A program made the position numbers and the translations under genes. This document shows, in pieces, positions 1-9,125 of a DNA stretch of 64,000 nt. The stretch covers positions 109,176 to 173,175 of the forward strand of contig CAZPSH010000003.1 of NCBI GenBank assembly GCA_964589625.1, given 5' to 3'. This DNA is from JBFLVU01 sp964589625. GTDB taxonomy: Bacteria > Acidobacteriota > UBA4820 > DSQY01. Positions within the stretch are counted from its first letter, which is position 1. Every line of letters begins with the position of its first letter. The notes under the pieces were generated by a model. That model worked only from the letters and a program-made list of their open reading frames with translations. It did not search any database and was not told where the DNA came from.

Positions 1-120
1 CTCCAGCCGGGCTACCTCCGTGACCAGGCCTCCGACGCCTGGGCGCTCAACCTGTTGGTCCTGCCCTTCGCCGCCCTCCACTTCGGGCGTTTCCCAAGTG
101 ATACCCAGGAGGCCGAGTGA
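1..120 (+). CDS. C-terminal end of an unidentified protein (partial)
   Basis: The frame is open from the first base of the window and closes with TGA, giving the last 39 residues of a protein whose start lies outside. The middle of the tail is hydrophobic (LNLLVLPFAALHF) and the last residues are acidic, which could be the end of a membrane protein. Nothing in 39 residues identifies a family. It ends 85 bases before the glycosyltransferase on the same strand and may share its transcript. Confidence 0.5.
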   Translation, partial: LQPGYLRDQASDAWALNLLVLPFAALHFGRFPSDTQEAE

Positions 121-205
121 TCCAGGCGGATTTCAAAGATAGAGCGGTGAGCGCAGCCTTGGACTGGCTCGCATCGTGCGTTGGCCGCTTGCCGGAGGCG
201 GATTG

Positions 206-1879
206 ATGGTCCGCCGTGGCTTCTTGCCCGCCCTCCTGTTCCTGGCTTTCCTGGTCCTGCTCAACGGCAATTCAGCGGTCGGGCTCTTCGAGTCCTCCGA
301 GGCGCGCTACGCCGAGGTGGCTCGGGAGATGGTTGAGACGGGGGACTACCTCTCTCCCCAGATCGACTACGTCCACCACTTCACGAAACCGCCTTTGACT
401 TACTGGATCACCTCCGCCGCGTACGGCCTCTTCGGCGTGAACACCTTCGGGGCCCGCTTTTTCCTCGCCGTGGCCGCAGTCCTGATCCTCTATCTCACGG
501 CCCGCCTTTACCGGCTCGACCACCCCGGTGCCGACGGGGTGTGGGCGGCCGCGTTCCTCTTCTTCTCCTTGGAGTTCTTCGCCATGGGGAAGGTGCTCAC
601 CACGGACCTTTACCTCACGCTCTGGATCACGGCGGGCTTCCTCCTGTGGTCGCTCCGGGAGCGGGGGATGCTGGGCGGGCGCGCGTTCTCGGTCCTCTGC
701 GGCATGGCCGCGGCCCTGGGCTTCATGACCAAAGGTCCGGTCTGCCTCCTCTTCTGGGGAGCGGTCCTCGTTCCGTACGCCCTCTGGAAGGACCGAGGGA
801 GGAGCCTCTCGGGCTTCTTGAGCCCCTGGTGCTGGGGCACTTTTCTGGTCCTAGTGGCCCCGTGGTTCCTGGCCGTGGGCTTTCTGCACCCGGGCCTCCT
901 CTCGTATTTGATCCTGAGGGAGTCCTTCGAGGCGGCCTACTCCAGCAACCGCTATCACCCTGGGCCTTTCTATTACTACCTGCCCGTGTTCCTCGCGGGC
1001 TTCTTGCCGTGGTGGGTGCTGGTTGCGGCCCGATGGAGGGAGGCCCTGAAGCCCGAGCGGAAGTTGTGGTTGCTCTGGGCCGTGGTGCCTCTAGTGCTCT
1101 GGTCTTTCTTCGCAGCCAAGCTGCCTACGTACATCCTGCCCACCTTTCCCGCATGGGCGCTCCTCGCTGCTGGCGTGAGCCTGGAAGGGAAGGGCGCACC
1201 CCGATGGTCCTTGATCGTGGCGGCCTTCGCCACGATGGGAGTCCCCGCCGCCGTCCTGTACTACCTTGGGTCCTGCAGGAGAGGCCTGCCCTCTCCCGGA
1301 TGGTTTGCCGCAGCTCTGCTTTGCGTCTCGTCCGCCTTCGCCATCTCTTCACTGGTCCCCGCCTGGCGAAGGAAGGTCAAACCCGCGCTGGTCCTTATCA
1401 TGGCGGCCTGTCTCGCGATCCAGATCGCAGCGCCCTCGCTCTGCAGGAGCTTGGAGGAGGAGATGAAGATCCGGTACAAGCTGGGACAGATGCTGGCCGC
1501 CAAACGCCTCCCGAACGAAAGCATCCTGGAGTACCAAACCACCCTCTATTCCATCCCCTTTTACGTGCGGGGTCCTGTTGCCGCATTTCGGAATATGTTC
1601 GTCAAGAAAAAGTACGTAAAGGGGATTCCCCACCACATAATGGTCAAGAAAGAGACGCTGAATGCCTTCCTGAAAGAGCACCCCCGGGTCTGGGTGGTCA
1701 CGGACAGGAAGTGGGAAAGCCAGATGCAGGAGGACGTCCCGGGGCTCGTCCTCGTGATGCGGGAGGGGCACCACAGCCTCTGGGCCACTAAGCCAGTGGC
1801 CCGTAAGCTCTCGCTCTTGCCAAGTGGGCGCAGCGTTACAAGCCGCGCCACGGAACCTGGGGGCGGTCCCCGTCCTTAA
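206..1879 (+). CDS. ArnT/PMT-type integral membrane glycosyltransferase
   Basis: A protein of 557 residues with about a dozen hydrophobic segments. Family knowledge: GT83/PMT_2 enzymes transfer a sugar from an undecaprenyl-phosphate carrier to lipid or protein on the periplasmic face of the inner membrane. The N-terminal loop ESSEARYAEVAREM (residues 29-42), followed by KPPLTYW, is the PMT_2 signature; the Asp usual before Glu in the DE-RYAE motif is replaced (SSEARYAE). The ATG at 206 is preferred over an in-frame GTG 30 bases upstream because GGAGG sits 7 bases before it. The C-terminal 150 residues form a soluble domain as in ArnT. A UppP gene at 8289 also belongs to undecaprenyl-phosphate metabolism. 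Substrate and acceptor cannot be read from sequence. Confidence 0.8.
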   Translation: MVRRGFLPALLFLAFLVLLNGNSAVGLFESSEARYAEVAREMVETGDYLSPQIDYVHHFTKPPLTYWITSAAYGLFGVNTFGARFFLAVAAVLILYLTARLYRLDHPGADGVWAAAFLFFSLEFFAMGKVLTTDLYLTLWITAGFLLWSLRERGMLGGRAFSVLCGMAAALGFMTKGPVCLLFWGAVLVPYALWKDRGRSLSGFLSPWCWGTFLVLVAPWFLAVGFLHPGLLSYLILRESFEAAYSSNRYHPGPFYYYLPVFLAGFLPWWVLVAARWREALKPERKLWLLWAVVPLVLWSFFAAKLPTYILPTFPAWALLAAGVSLEGKGAPRWSLIVAAFATMGVPAAVLYYLGSCRRGLPSPGWFAAALLCVSSAFAISSLVPAWRRKVKPALVLIMAACLAIQIAAPSLCRSLEEEMKIRYKLGQMLAAKRLPNESILEYQTTLYSIPFYVRGPVAAFRNMFVKKKYVKGIPHHIMVKKETLNAFLKEHPRVWVVTDRKWESQMQEDVPGLVLVMREGHHSLWATKPVARKLSLLPSGRSVTSRATEPGGGPRP

Positions 1880-1917
1880 TTTCCTGGCTCATCACGATTT
1901 CCCGTGTTTGCTGGCTT

Positions 1918-2076
1918 TCATGGGACGATGCCTGCCCACGGGTTATTGGGGAGAGAGCAGCGTTGGTAGATCTTGAAGCGGAAGTGTGGTTGGTTGCGGA
2001 TGCCGCGGCTCTCCCGGCGGATGAGAGCGATCTTGCCGTTGATGGCTTCGACGAGGCCAAGGCGGACGCAGGCGCT
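1918..2076 (-). pseudogene. Remnant of an ISL3-type transposase C-terminus
   Basis: Read on the minus strand this stretch encodes LVEAINGKIALIRRESRGIR followed by NQPHFRFKI. This matches the conserved C-terminal pattern of ISL3/IS204-type DDE transposases (a G-x-x-E-x-x-N-x-K-I core, then Arg-rich residues, then a RxxxxFRxRI-like stretch). No upstream catalytic domain is visible in any minus-strand frame up to the next gene, and the frame opens only about 140 bases earlier with unrelated sequence. It is therefore a decayed fragment. Family assignment rests on this short motif alone. Confidence 0.5.
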
Positions 2077-2569
2077 GAAGCCAGCGGCCACCTTTCGGTG
2101 GCCTTGAGCCGCTCTCTCGCAGTAAGGAGCATCACGGCTGTCCAAAATAATTCTCTGACCCGATAAAGGTCTAAGCGGAGACCGGGTCTTGGACGGTTCA
2201 GGTACATGCCTGTCCAAGATCTTTTTGCCCGTCTTGTGTCGCCTGCCTTCCGGAGCGAAGCGGAGGAAGGCGCGTCCCGGCGCCCGGCGCCGGTGGGCCT
2301 AAGGGGTCCGGCCCCCCGGGGATCTCTGGCGCGACGGGAGCGCCCTGGGATGCACGGCCCGGCGCTTCCGGTTTCTCAACCCCGACGGCGGCGTGGCCGT
2401 TCTCGTCTGGCAATGGCCATGAAAGCGCGGGCGTTTCTTTCAGGCGGACTTTCCAGATTCGCCGCACCTCGCGACGGAAAGGAGTGAGCGTCCCGCAAAC
2501 ACCCACAGAGGCCGCGCCCCGAATCTCTCATCGGGAGGTTATGCTCCGTGTGCCCGGGTGCGGAGGGCC
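2077..2569. other. Intergenic stretch without a recognisable gene
   Basis: About 490 GC-rich bases between the transposase remnant and the end of the TSUP permease gene. Open frames exist on both strands, but they have no ribosome site, no compositional sign of coding and no recognisable motif. It may hold further decayed insertion-sequence DNA; I see nothing definite. Confidence 0.5.
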
Positions 2570-3343
2570 CTACCCGAGGGCCGGCCTGACGTAGGCGTCC
2601 CAAACGAGCTTCGCGAGGACGACGACGACCATGATGAGGAGCGCGGGTCGAACCAGCCGCGCTCCGCGGGTGAGGACGAGTTTGGCGCCGAGTCTTCCAC
2701 CGATGACCTGACCGGCCGCCATGGCCACGGCGGGCGCCACCAGCACGTGCCCTCCCAGAGCGAAGAAGAGCAGGGAGGCCGCGTTGCTCGTGAAGTTCAT
2801 CACCTTCGTGGTGGCCGTGGCCGTCTTCATGTCCTGGCCCAGCCCGAGCATCAGCGCGACGACCCAGAAGGAGCCCGTTCCCGGGCCGAAGAAGCCGTCG
2901 TAAAATCCGAGCCCGAGCCCCGCCAGAAGATAGAAGGGGAGGCGCTCCAATCTCGGCCGGGTCGGAGCGCGCCCGAATCCAGGATGGACGAAAACATACA
3001 GGGCCGCAGCGGCCAGGAGGAAGGGGATCAACCGCTTCAGCAGATCCGCATCAAGGCGCTGAACCGCCAGCGCTCCCAGGGAGGCCCCAAGGAAGGTCAG
3101 GGCGATTCCCGCGGCGCACTCCCGGAGGCCTACGGCGCCGCTCCGGAGGAAGTGGTAGGTGGCGCTTCCAGAGCCGAAGGAGGCCTGGAGCTTGTTGGTT
3201 CCGAGGGCATAGGCCGGAGGGATCCCAATTCCAAGGAGCACGGGGATGGTAATGAGCCCGCCTCCGCCCGAGATGGTGTCCAAAAGGCCCGCCAGAAGGC
3301 CCGTGGCGAACAGGACGGGGATCAGCCAGAGCGAGAGAGCCAA
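2570..3343 (-). CDS. TSUP family (TauE/SafE-like) membrane permease
   Basis: 257 residues, almost entirely hydrophobic, with about eight membrane segments. The N-terminal GLLDTISGGGGLITIPVLL and the following NKL-x-(11)-Y (about residues 20-65) are the hallmark of TauE/SafE/YfcA permeases. A second related half-motif (GFYDGFFGPGTGSF, about residues 148-161) marks the internal duplication typical of the family. These proteins are thought to move sulfur-containing or other small organic anions across the inner membrane; the substrate here is unknown. The start lies 18 bases after the stop of the transglutaminase-like gene, so the two are probably one transcript. Confidence 0.9.
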   Translation of the reverse strand: MALSLWLIPVLFATGLLAGLLDTISGGGGLITIPVLLGIGIPPAYALGTNKLQASFGSGSATYHFLRSGAVGLRECAAGIALTFLGASLGALAVQRLDADLLKRLIPFLLAAAALYVFVHPGFGRAPTRPRLERLPFYLLAGLGLGFYDGFFGPGTGSFWVVALMLGLGQDMKTATATTKVMNFTSNAASLLFFALGGHVLVAPAVAMAAGQVIGGRLGAKLVLTRGARLVRPALLIMVVVVLAKLVWDAYVRPALG

Positions 3344-3361
3344 GAGCCCGGGGCTCCCGGC

Positions 3362-4045
3362 TCAGGGACGGGCGGCCCGCTCGTTTTCGCCGCCGAAGCC
3401 CGCCGTGGCGGCCCTCCAGCGTTCGAGGGTGGCCGGGCCGTACTCTCGGAGCCACGTGGAGAGCATGTCTGCCAGGGGGACGTGCGGGAGGTGCCCCCGG
3501 TCCAGAACGTACTCGATGTGGGGCCGGCCGCCCAGGTCGAGCGCGTGCAGGACGGCGTCCTCCCTGCCGTCGAACTCCACGACCCTCCAGCCCATCTTTT
3601 CGCAAAGCGGCCTCTCGAAGGAAGGAGTGGCTTTGACCCAGCGGCCTTCCACGAAGAGTTCGGCGTAGGTGTGATAGACCATGCGGTCCGATCCGAGGAC
3701 CCAGCCGAGCCGCCCAGGGAGGTTGTGGTTCACGAGGTCGGCGTAGCGAAATCGCGCCGGGATTCCGGCGGCGCGGCAGAGCCCCACAAGCAGGGACGAT
3801 TTCTGGGTGCAAAAGCCGTAGCCTCGATCGAGCGCCGCACGTCCATGGTAGTCCTCGATGGCCATGAACGGGGCGAAGGGGATGTAACGCACCTCGTCCC
3901 TTACGAAATCAAAAAGCCGCCTGGCCGCATCGGCCCCGCCGCGGGCATCCTCGGTGAGCCTCGCCGCAAGCGTCCTGATCTCGGGGTCGTGGCAATCCAC
4001 GCCGGGCGTTGGCCCGAGGCACGCTTCGATTCCGTTCGGGTCCAT
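3362..4045 (-). CDS. Transglutaminase-like domain protein
   Basis: 227 residues without signal peptide or membrane segment, so likely cytoplasmic. The nucleophile motif GYGFCTQKSSLLVGLCRAAG (Cys about residue 79) and the His motif VYHTYAELFVEGRWVKATPS (His about 125), ending in LCEKMGW and FDGREDA, match a common bacterial transglutaminase-like/cysteine-protease family. The Asp usual in the third catalytic position is not obvious. I chose the ATG at 4045 because GGAGG lies 8 bases before it; the ATG six codons earlier overlaps that ribosome site. It is the first gene of a pair with the TSUP permease and divergent from the GGDEF gene. The biological substrate is unknown. Confidence 0.8.
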   Translation of the reverse strand: MDPNGIEACLGPTPGVDCHDPEIRTLAARLTEDARGGADAARRLFDFVRDEVRYIPFAPFMAIEDYHGRAALDRGYGFCTQKSSLLVGLCRAAGIPARFRYADLVNHNLPGRLGWVLGSDRMVYHTYAELFVEGRWVKATPSFERPLCEKMGWRVVEFDGREDAVLHALDLGGRPHIEYVLDRGHLPHVPLADMLSTWLREYGPATLERWRAATAGFGGENERAARP

Positions 4046-4114
4046 CTTTTTCGCCTCCTTCATGCTGCATGATGCCAGAAAGCGGACCGGGGGGCCAGCG
4101 CCCCGGGGAAGGGG

Positions 4115-4144
4115 TTGACGGCTTTGCGGGCGAAACCGTCTAAT
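4115..4144 (+). promoter_or_regulatory. Candidate sigma70-type promoter for the propeller-GGDEF gene
   Basis: TTGACG (4115-4120) and TCTAAT (4139-4144) are separated by 18 bases, and the start codon follows 36 bases later. A GC-rich inverted repeat (CCGGGG/CCCCGG, 4087-4106) lies just upstream in the divergent interval. Confidence 0.45.
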
Positions 4145-4179
4145 GGTCCTTCGGCACGTCTGGACTCGGAGGTCTCTCC

Positions 4180-7014
4180 ATGCGCCGTTTCACCGGGCTA
4201 GGGCTCCTTGCACTCACCATCGCCTTTCCGTGCGGGAGCGCCGCCCAGGTCCTCCCCTTCGAACGCTTCGGCACGGTGGAGGGGGTGCCCCAATCCCAGG
4301 TTTCCTGTGTCACCCAGGACGCGGATGGATACCTCTGGGTGGGAACCTGGGGTGGGTTGGCGCGCTACAACGGAAGCGCCTTCACGGCCTTCTACATCGA
4401 GGACGGCCTCCCCAGCAACCGGATCCACGAGATTCTTTCCTCCCGGGGCGGGGCGCTCTACGTGGCCACGACCAACGGCCTGGCCCGCATGGAAGGCCGC
4501 CGGCCCGTCCCCGTCGCCGACGATGCCGTGGCGAACGTCCGTTGCAGGGCCCTCGCCGAAGACTCCGCGGGCCGCCTCTGGGTGGGAACCGATCACGGCG
4601 CGGCGGTCCAGGGGGGCGAGAGGTTTGAATTGGCGACCGGCCAGGGGACCCCAGGCCCTCGCGTCTACGACCTCCTGGCCTTGCCGGAGGGGATGCTGGC
4701 CGTGACGTCCCGGGGCTTGTTGGTGTATGGGGGTTCGGGTCCCCGGGAGGAGGCGGGCCCGCCGATTCCCCCCGAGCTGTTGCGGTGTGCCGCCCGGACG
4801 GCGGATGGACTCTGGGTGGGCACCCAGGGGCGCGGTCTCTGGAAGCGGAGCGCGGGGACATGGGCCCCCGTGGAAGCCACGGCCTCCATGGACGTGTGGC
4901 GTCTGGGTTCGGGGGCCTCTGGCACGCTCTACGTATCCTGCAACAACGGGGGCCTCTTCTTCCGGCGTCCGGGAGAGGAGGGTTTCCAGCGGTGGAAGAA
5001 GGAAAACGGCCTTCCCTCCGACGTGGTGAGCGACGCCTTCGAGGACAGGGAGGGAAACCTCTGGGTCGGTACCGACATCGGCGGCCTCGGCCGCCTCGGA
5101 AGCCTCGCGGCGCTGAATTTCTCCGAGGCGGCGGGCTTTCCCAGCGCGTGCGTACTGGGAATCTCTCCGGCGGGGCAGCCCGGTGAGATTTGGGCCGGAA
5201 CCCTGGAGGGCGCGGTGCGGTTTCGCGTCCATCCCAACTTCGAAATCCTCGAAGTTCTCACGATCGCTGAGGGCCTTTCGAACAACTACGTTTGGGAGGT
5301 GATCGAAACCCCGGAGGGCCAGGTGTGGGTGCTCACCGACTCGGGGTGGCGGGTTCGAAGCCGCCCGGGCGGCAGGTTCGAGGAGCCGCAGGGGATCGAG
5401 TTCGCCGACGGATCTGGAGTGGACATGTGCTTGGACGGGGCCGGCCGCCTCTGGCTTACGGGAGACGACCCCAGGGGCGGCCTGTGTTTGAAGGAGCCCT
5501 CCGGCGTCTGGCGGAGGTGGAACCGAACGGCGGAGGGAGACACCCTGGCGAACTGCCGGGCGGTCACCCCGCGAAAGGCGGGCGGAGTCTGGGTGGGATA
5601 CGAAGGAGGGGTCGCCGTGTGCGACGGCGGGACGGCCTCCTCCCTGCCGGGTCCGGTCCCCTTGAAGGGGTTCGTGGGCGCGCTCCTCGAGGATCGGCGG
5701 GGGCGGCTCTGGGCGGGGAACGACGGAGGTCTCGCCGTGCGGGAGACGGACGGCAGGTGGCGTCTCCTTAATGGGGAGCCGGGGTTCACCAACCACCACG
5801 TCTACTTCCTCGGCGAAGACGTCGGGGGGACCATCTGGGTGGGCACCGCACGCGGCGTGTTCCGCTTCCGCGAGGGCTTGCCGATCCAGGCCCTAACTCC
5901 GGAGGACGGCCTGGCGGGCCTGGAGGCCAACCAGGGGGCCTTCTTCGCGGAACCTTCCGGGGCGATCTGGATCGGGACCGTGTCGGGCCTGTCCCGCTTC
6001 GAGGCCCGGCTCCAACCGGCAAATGCCGCGCCGCCACGGCTGGTGGTCGAGGGGGCGGAACTCTCGGACGGGAAGTTGGTCCCCTTTCCGAGCGAGGTCC
6101 GGATGCGGTGGCCCGAGCGTGGGGTGACCTTCCACGTGGCCGTCCTTTCCTTCAAGAGCCCTCAGCGGTGCGCCTACCGGGCGCGGATGGAGGGGATCGA
6201 AGAGGAGTGGCTTCCCCTGAGGCGGGCCGGAGACCTCCGGTATACGAACCTCCCTCCCGGTAGGCGGAACCTCCTTCTTCAAGCGGTCAACGAATCGGGC
6301 GTGTGGGGAGAAGTGGTCCGAGTTCCCCTGGAGGTGATCCCCTCGTTCTGGATGACGGCGTGGTTCCGGGTGGGCCTCCTGGTCTTGGTGGCGGGGTCAC
6401 TCGTCGCCGGGCACCGGTGGCGCACCGACCTGCTCAGGCGCCGCGCCGAAGAGCTGGAAAAGGTGGTCGCCGACCGCACGAAGGCCCTGGCGAGGGCCAA
6501 CCTGGACCTGGAGCAGCTCGCCACGTACGAGTCCCTGACGGGCCTGTTCAACCGGCGGGCCATCCTGAAGTCCCTGCGAGAGCACCTGGAAGTCCGGAGC
6601 GGAATCGTCCGCCGCTTCGGAGTCCTCCTCGTGGATCTGGACCGCTTCAAACAGATCAACGACACCATGGGCCACGCGGCGGGCGACCAGGTTCTCCAGG
6701 TCCTCGCGAATCGGATCAAGGGGGCGCTTCGGGAGGGGGACCACATGGGGCGATTCGGAGGGGACGAGTTTCTCCTGGTCCTCCCCGGCGCGGACCTTGC
6801 CGCCGTCGAGTCCGTGGCGAAGCGAGTCAGCTCGCTTTCCGAAAGCTTCACTTCCCTCGGCCGCACGCTGACGGTGACCGCATCGTGCGGTGGGGTGGCC
6901 GTGGCGGGTGGAGCGGCCCCCGAGGAGGCCGCTCTTCTCGCCGAGGCGGACCGTCTCCTGTACGAGGTGAAGAAGGCGGGCGGGAGGGGGTTCAGAGTGG
7001 AGGAGTGCCGCTAG
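4180..7014 (+). CDS. Two-component-type beta-propeller sensor with Y_Y_Y domain and GGDEF diguanylate cyclase
   Basis: 944 residues. Order: signal peptide (1-22); about a dozen propeller repeats carrying W-(V/I/A)-G-(T/N) motifs such as DGYLWVGTWGGL and GTIWVGTARGV (about 30-620); a Y_Y_Y domain (about 635-715); one membrane segment (about 725-748); a short coiled coil; a GGDEF domain. GGDEF is at 860-864 and the inhibitory I-site RxxD (REGD) at 851-854, exactly five residues upstream, so an active, product-inhibited diguanylate cyclase is expected. In most relatives this sensor architecture ends in a histidine kinase; here periplasmic sensing is tied to c-di-GMP synthesis. Ligand unknown. 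The 3' end overlaps the convergent MFS gene by 23 bases. Confidence 0.92.
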   Translation: MRRFTGLGLLALTIAFPCGSAAQVLPFERFGTVEGVPQSQVSCVTQDADGYLWVGTWGGLARYNGSAFTAFYIEDGLPSNRIHEILSSRGGALYVATTNGLARMEGRRPVPVADDAVANVRCRALAEDSAGRLWVGTDHGAAVQGGERFELATGQGTPGPRVYDLLALPEGMLAVTSRGLLVYGGSGPREEAGPPIPPELLRCAARTADGLWVGTQGRGLWKRSAGTWAPVEATASMDVWRLGSGASGTLYVSCNNGGLFFRRPGEEGFQRWKKENGLPSDVVSDAFEDREGNLWVGTDIGGLGRLGSLAALNFSEAAGFPSACVLGISPAGQPGEIWAGTLEGAVRFRVHPNFEILEVLTIAEGLSNNYVWEVIETPEGQVWVLTDSGWRVRSRPGGRFEEPQGIEFADGSGVDMCLDGAGRLWLTGDDPRGGLCLKEPSGVWRRWNRTAEGDTLANCRAVTPRKAGGVWVGYEGGVAVCDGGTASSLPGPVPLKGFVGALLEDRRGRLWAGNDGGLAVRETDGRWRLLNGEPGFTNHHVYFLGEDVGGTIWVGTARGVFRFREGLPIQALTPEDGLAGLEANQGAFFAEPSGAIWIGTVSGLSRFEARLQPANAAPPRLVVEGAELSDGKLVPFPSEVRMRWPERGVTFHVAVLSFKSPQRCAYRARMEGIEEEWLPLRRAGDLRYTNLPPGRRNLLLQAVNESGVWGEVVRVPLEVIPSFWMTAWFRVGLLVLVAGSLVAGHRWRTDLLRRRAEELEKVVADRTKALARANLDLEQLATYESLTGLFNRRAILKSLREHLEVRSGIVRRFGVLLVDLDRFKQINDTMGHAAGDQVLQVLANRIKGALREGDHMGRFGGDEFLLVLPGADLAAVESVAKRVSSLSESFTSLGRTLTVTASCGGVAVAGGAAPEEAALLAEADRLLYEVKKAGGRGFRVEECR

Positions 7015-8272
7015 CGGATTCGGCCGCGCGGGTGTCGAGCAGGACCTGCACCGAGGGCCTCACCCTCGGGAGATGGGCGAGGAAGGCCATCGCCGAAACG
7101 AGGGTCAGGACTCCTCCGGCGAAAAGGACCTCTTGCACTCCGAATCTCGACGAGAAATGCCCCATCGCGAGGCTCCCCAAAGGGGTCATCCCCACGAAGG
7201 TCACCACGTAGAGGCTCATCAGGCGGCCGCGCAGCGGCTCCGGCACGAGGCTCTGGAGGAGCGTGTTTACGGCGGCCATCTGGCTCATGAAGCAGAAGCC
7301 CAGAACGACGAGAAGCGCCGCGGAAAGGGCGAAGCGCTCCGAAAGGGCGAACAATGCCAACGTGGCGCCGAAAAGGCTCGCCATGAGGCCCGCGTGGCGC
7401 CCGAGGCCCTTCAAGGAGGCCCGTCGGGCCATGGAAAGGGCCCCCGCCAGGGATCCGATTCCGGCGCAGCTCATCAGGAGGCCCAGGCCGCGGGCGTCGG
7501 TTCCGAGGACGCCCCCCGCTATGGCAGGCAGGAGCGCCGAGTAGGGAAGGCCAAGCAGGCTCGTGGCGGTTATGAGCCCGAGGAGGGCGCGGGTGTGGGG
7601 TGTCCTCCACGCGTAGGCGAGGCCCTCGCGGATCTGGTGCCATGCCCCCGGCCCTGAGCGGCGCCGCTCGCGGTCAAGGCGCATGGCGGCGAGGCTGGCA
7701 AGGACGGCGCCGAAGGAGAGGGCGTTCAGCGCGAAGCAGGCCCCCTCTCCCCACAGGCCCGTGACGAGTCCGGCCACGGCGGGGCCCACGATCCGCGCTC
7801 CGTTGAATATGGAGGAGTTGAGCGCGATGGCGTTCCCGAGGTCCTCCAGGCCCACCATGCGGACCAGAAAGGCTTGCCTTGCGGGCATGTCGAAGGCGTT
7901 CACGGCTCCCAGAAAGGCGGCGAGGACGATTACGTGCCATATCTGAACGGCCCCCGAGAGCGTCAGCGCGGCAAGGACGACGGACGGAACGAGAGAAGCC
8001 GTTTGCATGAGCATCACCAGGCGGTGGCGGTCGAACCGGTCCGCCGCCCAGCCGCCGAGGAGGCCGAGCAGGAGGACGGGGAAAGACTGGGCGAATCCAA
8101 CGAGGCCGAGGAGCCAGGGCGATCCGCCCAGGCGCCAGACCAGCCAGCCCTGGGCGAGGTTCTGCATCCATGTCCCTGCCAGTGACACCAGCTGGCCGAA
8201 AAGGAAGAGCCGGAAATTGCGGTGACGAAGGCCCCTTAGCGTCGCCGCAAGGGAATCCGCCAGCGCGCCCAC
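6992..8272 (-). CDS. MFS exporter (EntS/MFS_3-like)
   Basis: 426 residues with about 12 hydrophobic segments. The N-terminal RHRNFRLFLFGQLVSLAGTW, then WLVWRL, and the loop motif GGWAADRFDRHRLVM are characteristic of the MFS_3/EntS branch, whose members export siderophores or drugs. NAFDMPARQAFLVRMV, near segment five, is also typical. It is the last gene of the minus-strand run beginning with DUF4388, 16 bases after the UppP gene. Cargo unknown. Confidence 0.88.
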   Translation of the reverse strand: MGALADSLAATLRGLRHRNFRLFLFGQLVSLAGTWMQNLAQGWLVWRLGGSPWLLGLVGFAQSFPVLLLGLLGGWAADRFDRHRLVMLMQTASLVPSVVLAALTLSGAVQIWHVIVLAAFLGAVNAFDMPARQAFLVRMVGLEDLGNAIALNSSIFNGARIVGPAVAGLVTGLWGEGACFALNALSFGAVLASLAAMRLDRERRRSGPGAWHQIREGLAYAWRTPHTRALLGLITATSLLGLPYSALLPAIAGGVLGTDARGLGLLMSCAGIGSLAGALSMARRASLKGLGRHAGLMASLFGATLALFALSERFALSAALLVVLGFCFMSQMAAVNTLLQSLVPEPLRGRLMSLYVVTFVGMTPLGSLAMGHFSSRFGVQEVLFAGGVLTLVSAMAFLAHLPRVRPSVQVLLDTRAAESASGTPPL

Positions 8273-8288
8273 CGCCGCCGGACCCCGC

Positions 8289-9080
8289 TCACCGGATCCA
8301 GAGCGCCACCGCGATGCCCGAAAGTCCCGCGATGACGCACCAGAACGCCCACCGATGCGGCCCGTGGCGGATGACGGAGCGCCGCCAGAGCCAGAGCGCG
8401 AAGCAGCCCACCGAAAACGAAATGGCCGCCCCCAGGAGGTCGTCCAGAAGGTGGGGATTGGCGGAGGAGAACGCCTGACGGGCTTCCAAAAGGAAGGCCC
8501 CGCCGATGGCCGGGAGGGAGGCCAGGAAGGAGTACCGGAAGGCGGACTCTCGGTCCAGGCCGAGGGCGAGCCCGGAACTGATGGAGGCGCCGGAGCGGGA
8601 CACCCCGGGGATCACCGCGAGGCCCTGGGCCAATCCCACCAGGGCCGCGTCCCTCCACCGCATGGTCTCGAAGGTCTTCTGGCCCTTCGGAAGGTACTGG
8701 GTGCACCACAGGTAGACGGCCGTGAAGAGAAGGACCGACCCGGCGATGCCGGGGGAGGTAAGGAGACGCTCCGTGACTGGCTTGAGGCCGAGGCCCAAGG
8801 CGCCCGTGAAGGCCGTCGTCACGGCCACCAGGCCCGCGAACCGCCAAGCCTTCCCATCGCCGCGGAGGGCCCCGAGGAGGAGGTCCCAAAGGTCCCTTCG
8901 AAAGAAGACGAGGGTGGCGGCGAGGGTCCCGAAGTGCAGGACGAGGAAGAAGACCAGCGCGTCTTCTTCGCGGACCCCCGCAAGGGCTCCGAGGATCGTG
9001 AGGTGGGCGGAGGAGGACACGGGAAAAAACTCGGCCAGGCCCTGCGCGATGGCGAGGAGGATCGTCCAGACGAGACTCAA
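8289..9080 (-). CDS. uppP: Undecaprenyl-diphosphatase UppP (BacA)
   Basis: 263 residues, multi-pass membrane protein of the usual BacA length. It dephosphorylates undecaprenyl diphosphate to recycle the lipid carrier for peptidoglycan and surface polysaccharides. Both conserved motifs are present: AEFFPVSSSAHLTI near residues 16-29 and PGVSRSGASISSGLALG in the middle of the protein. It lies between RNase J (45-base gap) and the MFS exporter (16-base gap) in the same orientation. Overproduction of the family gives bacitracin tolerance. Confidence 0.96.
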   Translation of the reverse strand: MSLVWTILLAIAQGLAEFFPVSSSAHLTILGALAGVREEDALVFFLVLHFGTLAATLVFFRRDLWDLLLGALRGDGKAWRFAGLVAVTTAFTGALGLGLKPVTERLLTSPGIAGSVLLFTAVYLWCTQYLPKGQKTFETMRWRDAALVGLAQGLAVIPGVSRSGASISSGLALGLDRESAFRYSFLASLPAIGGAFLLEARQAFSSANPHLLDDLLGAAISFSVGCFALWLWRRSVIRHGPHRWAFWCVIAGLSGIAVALWIR

Positions 9081-9125
9081 GCGCCCTCCGGGAGGCGCGG
9101 GACGGAACCCGGGGGTCCGTCCGCG

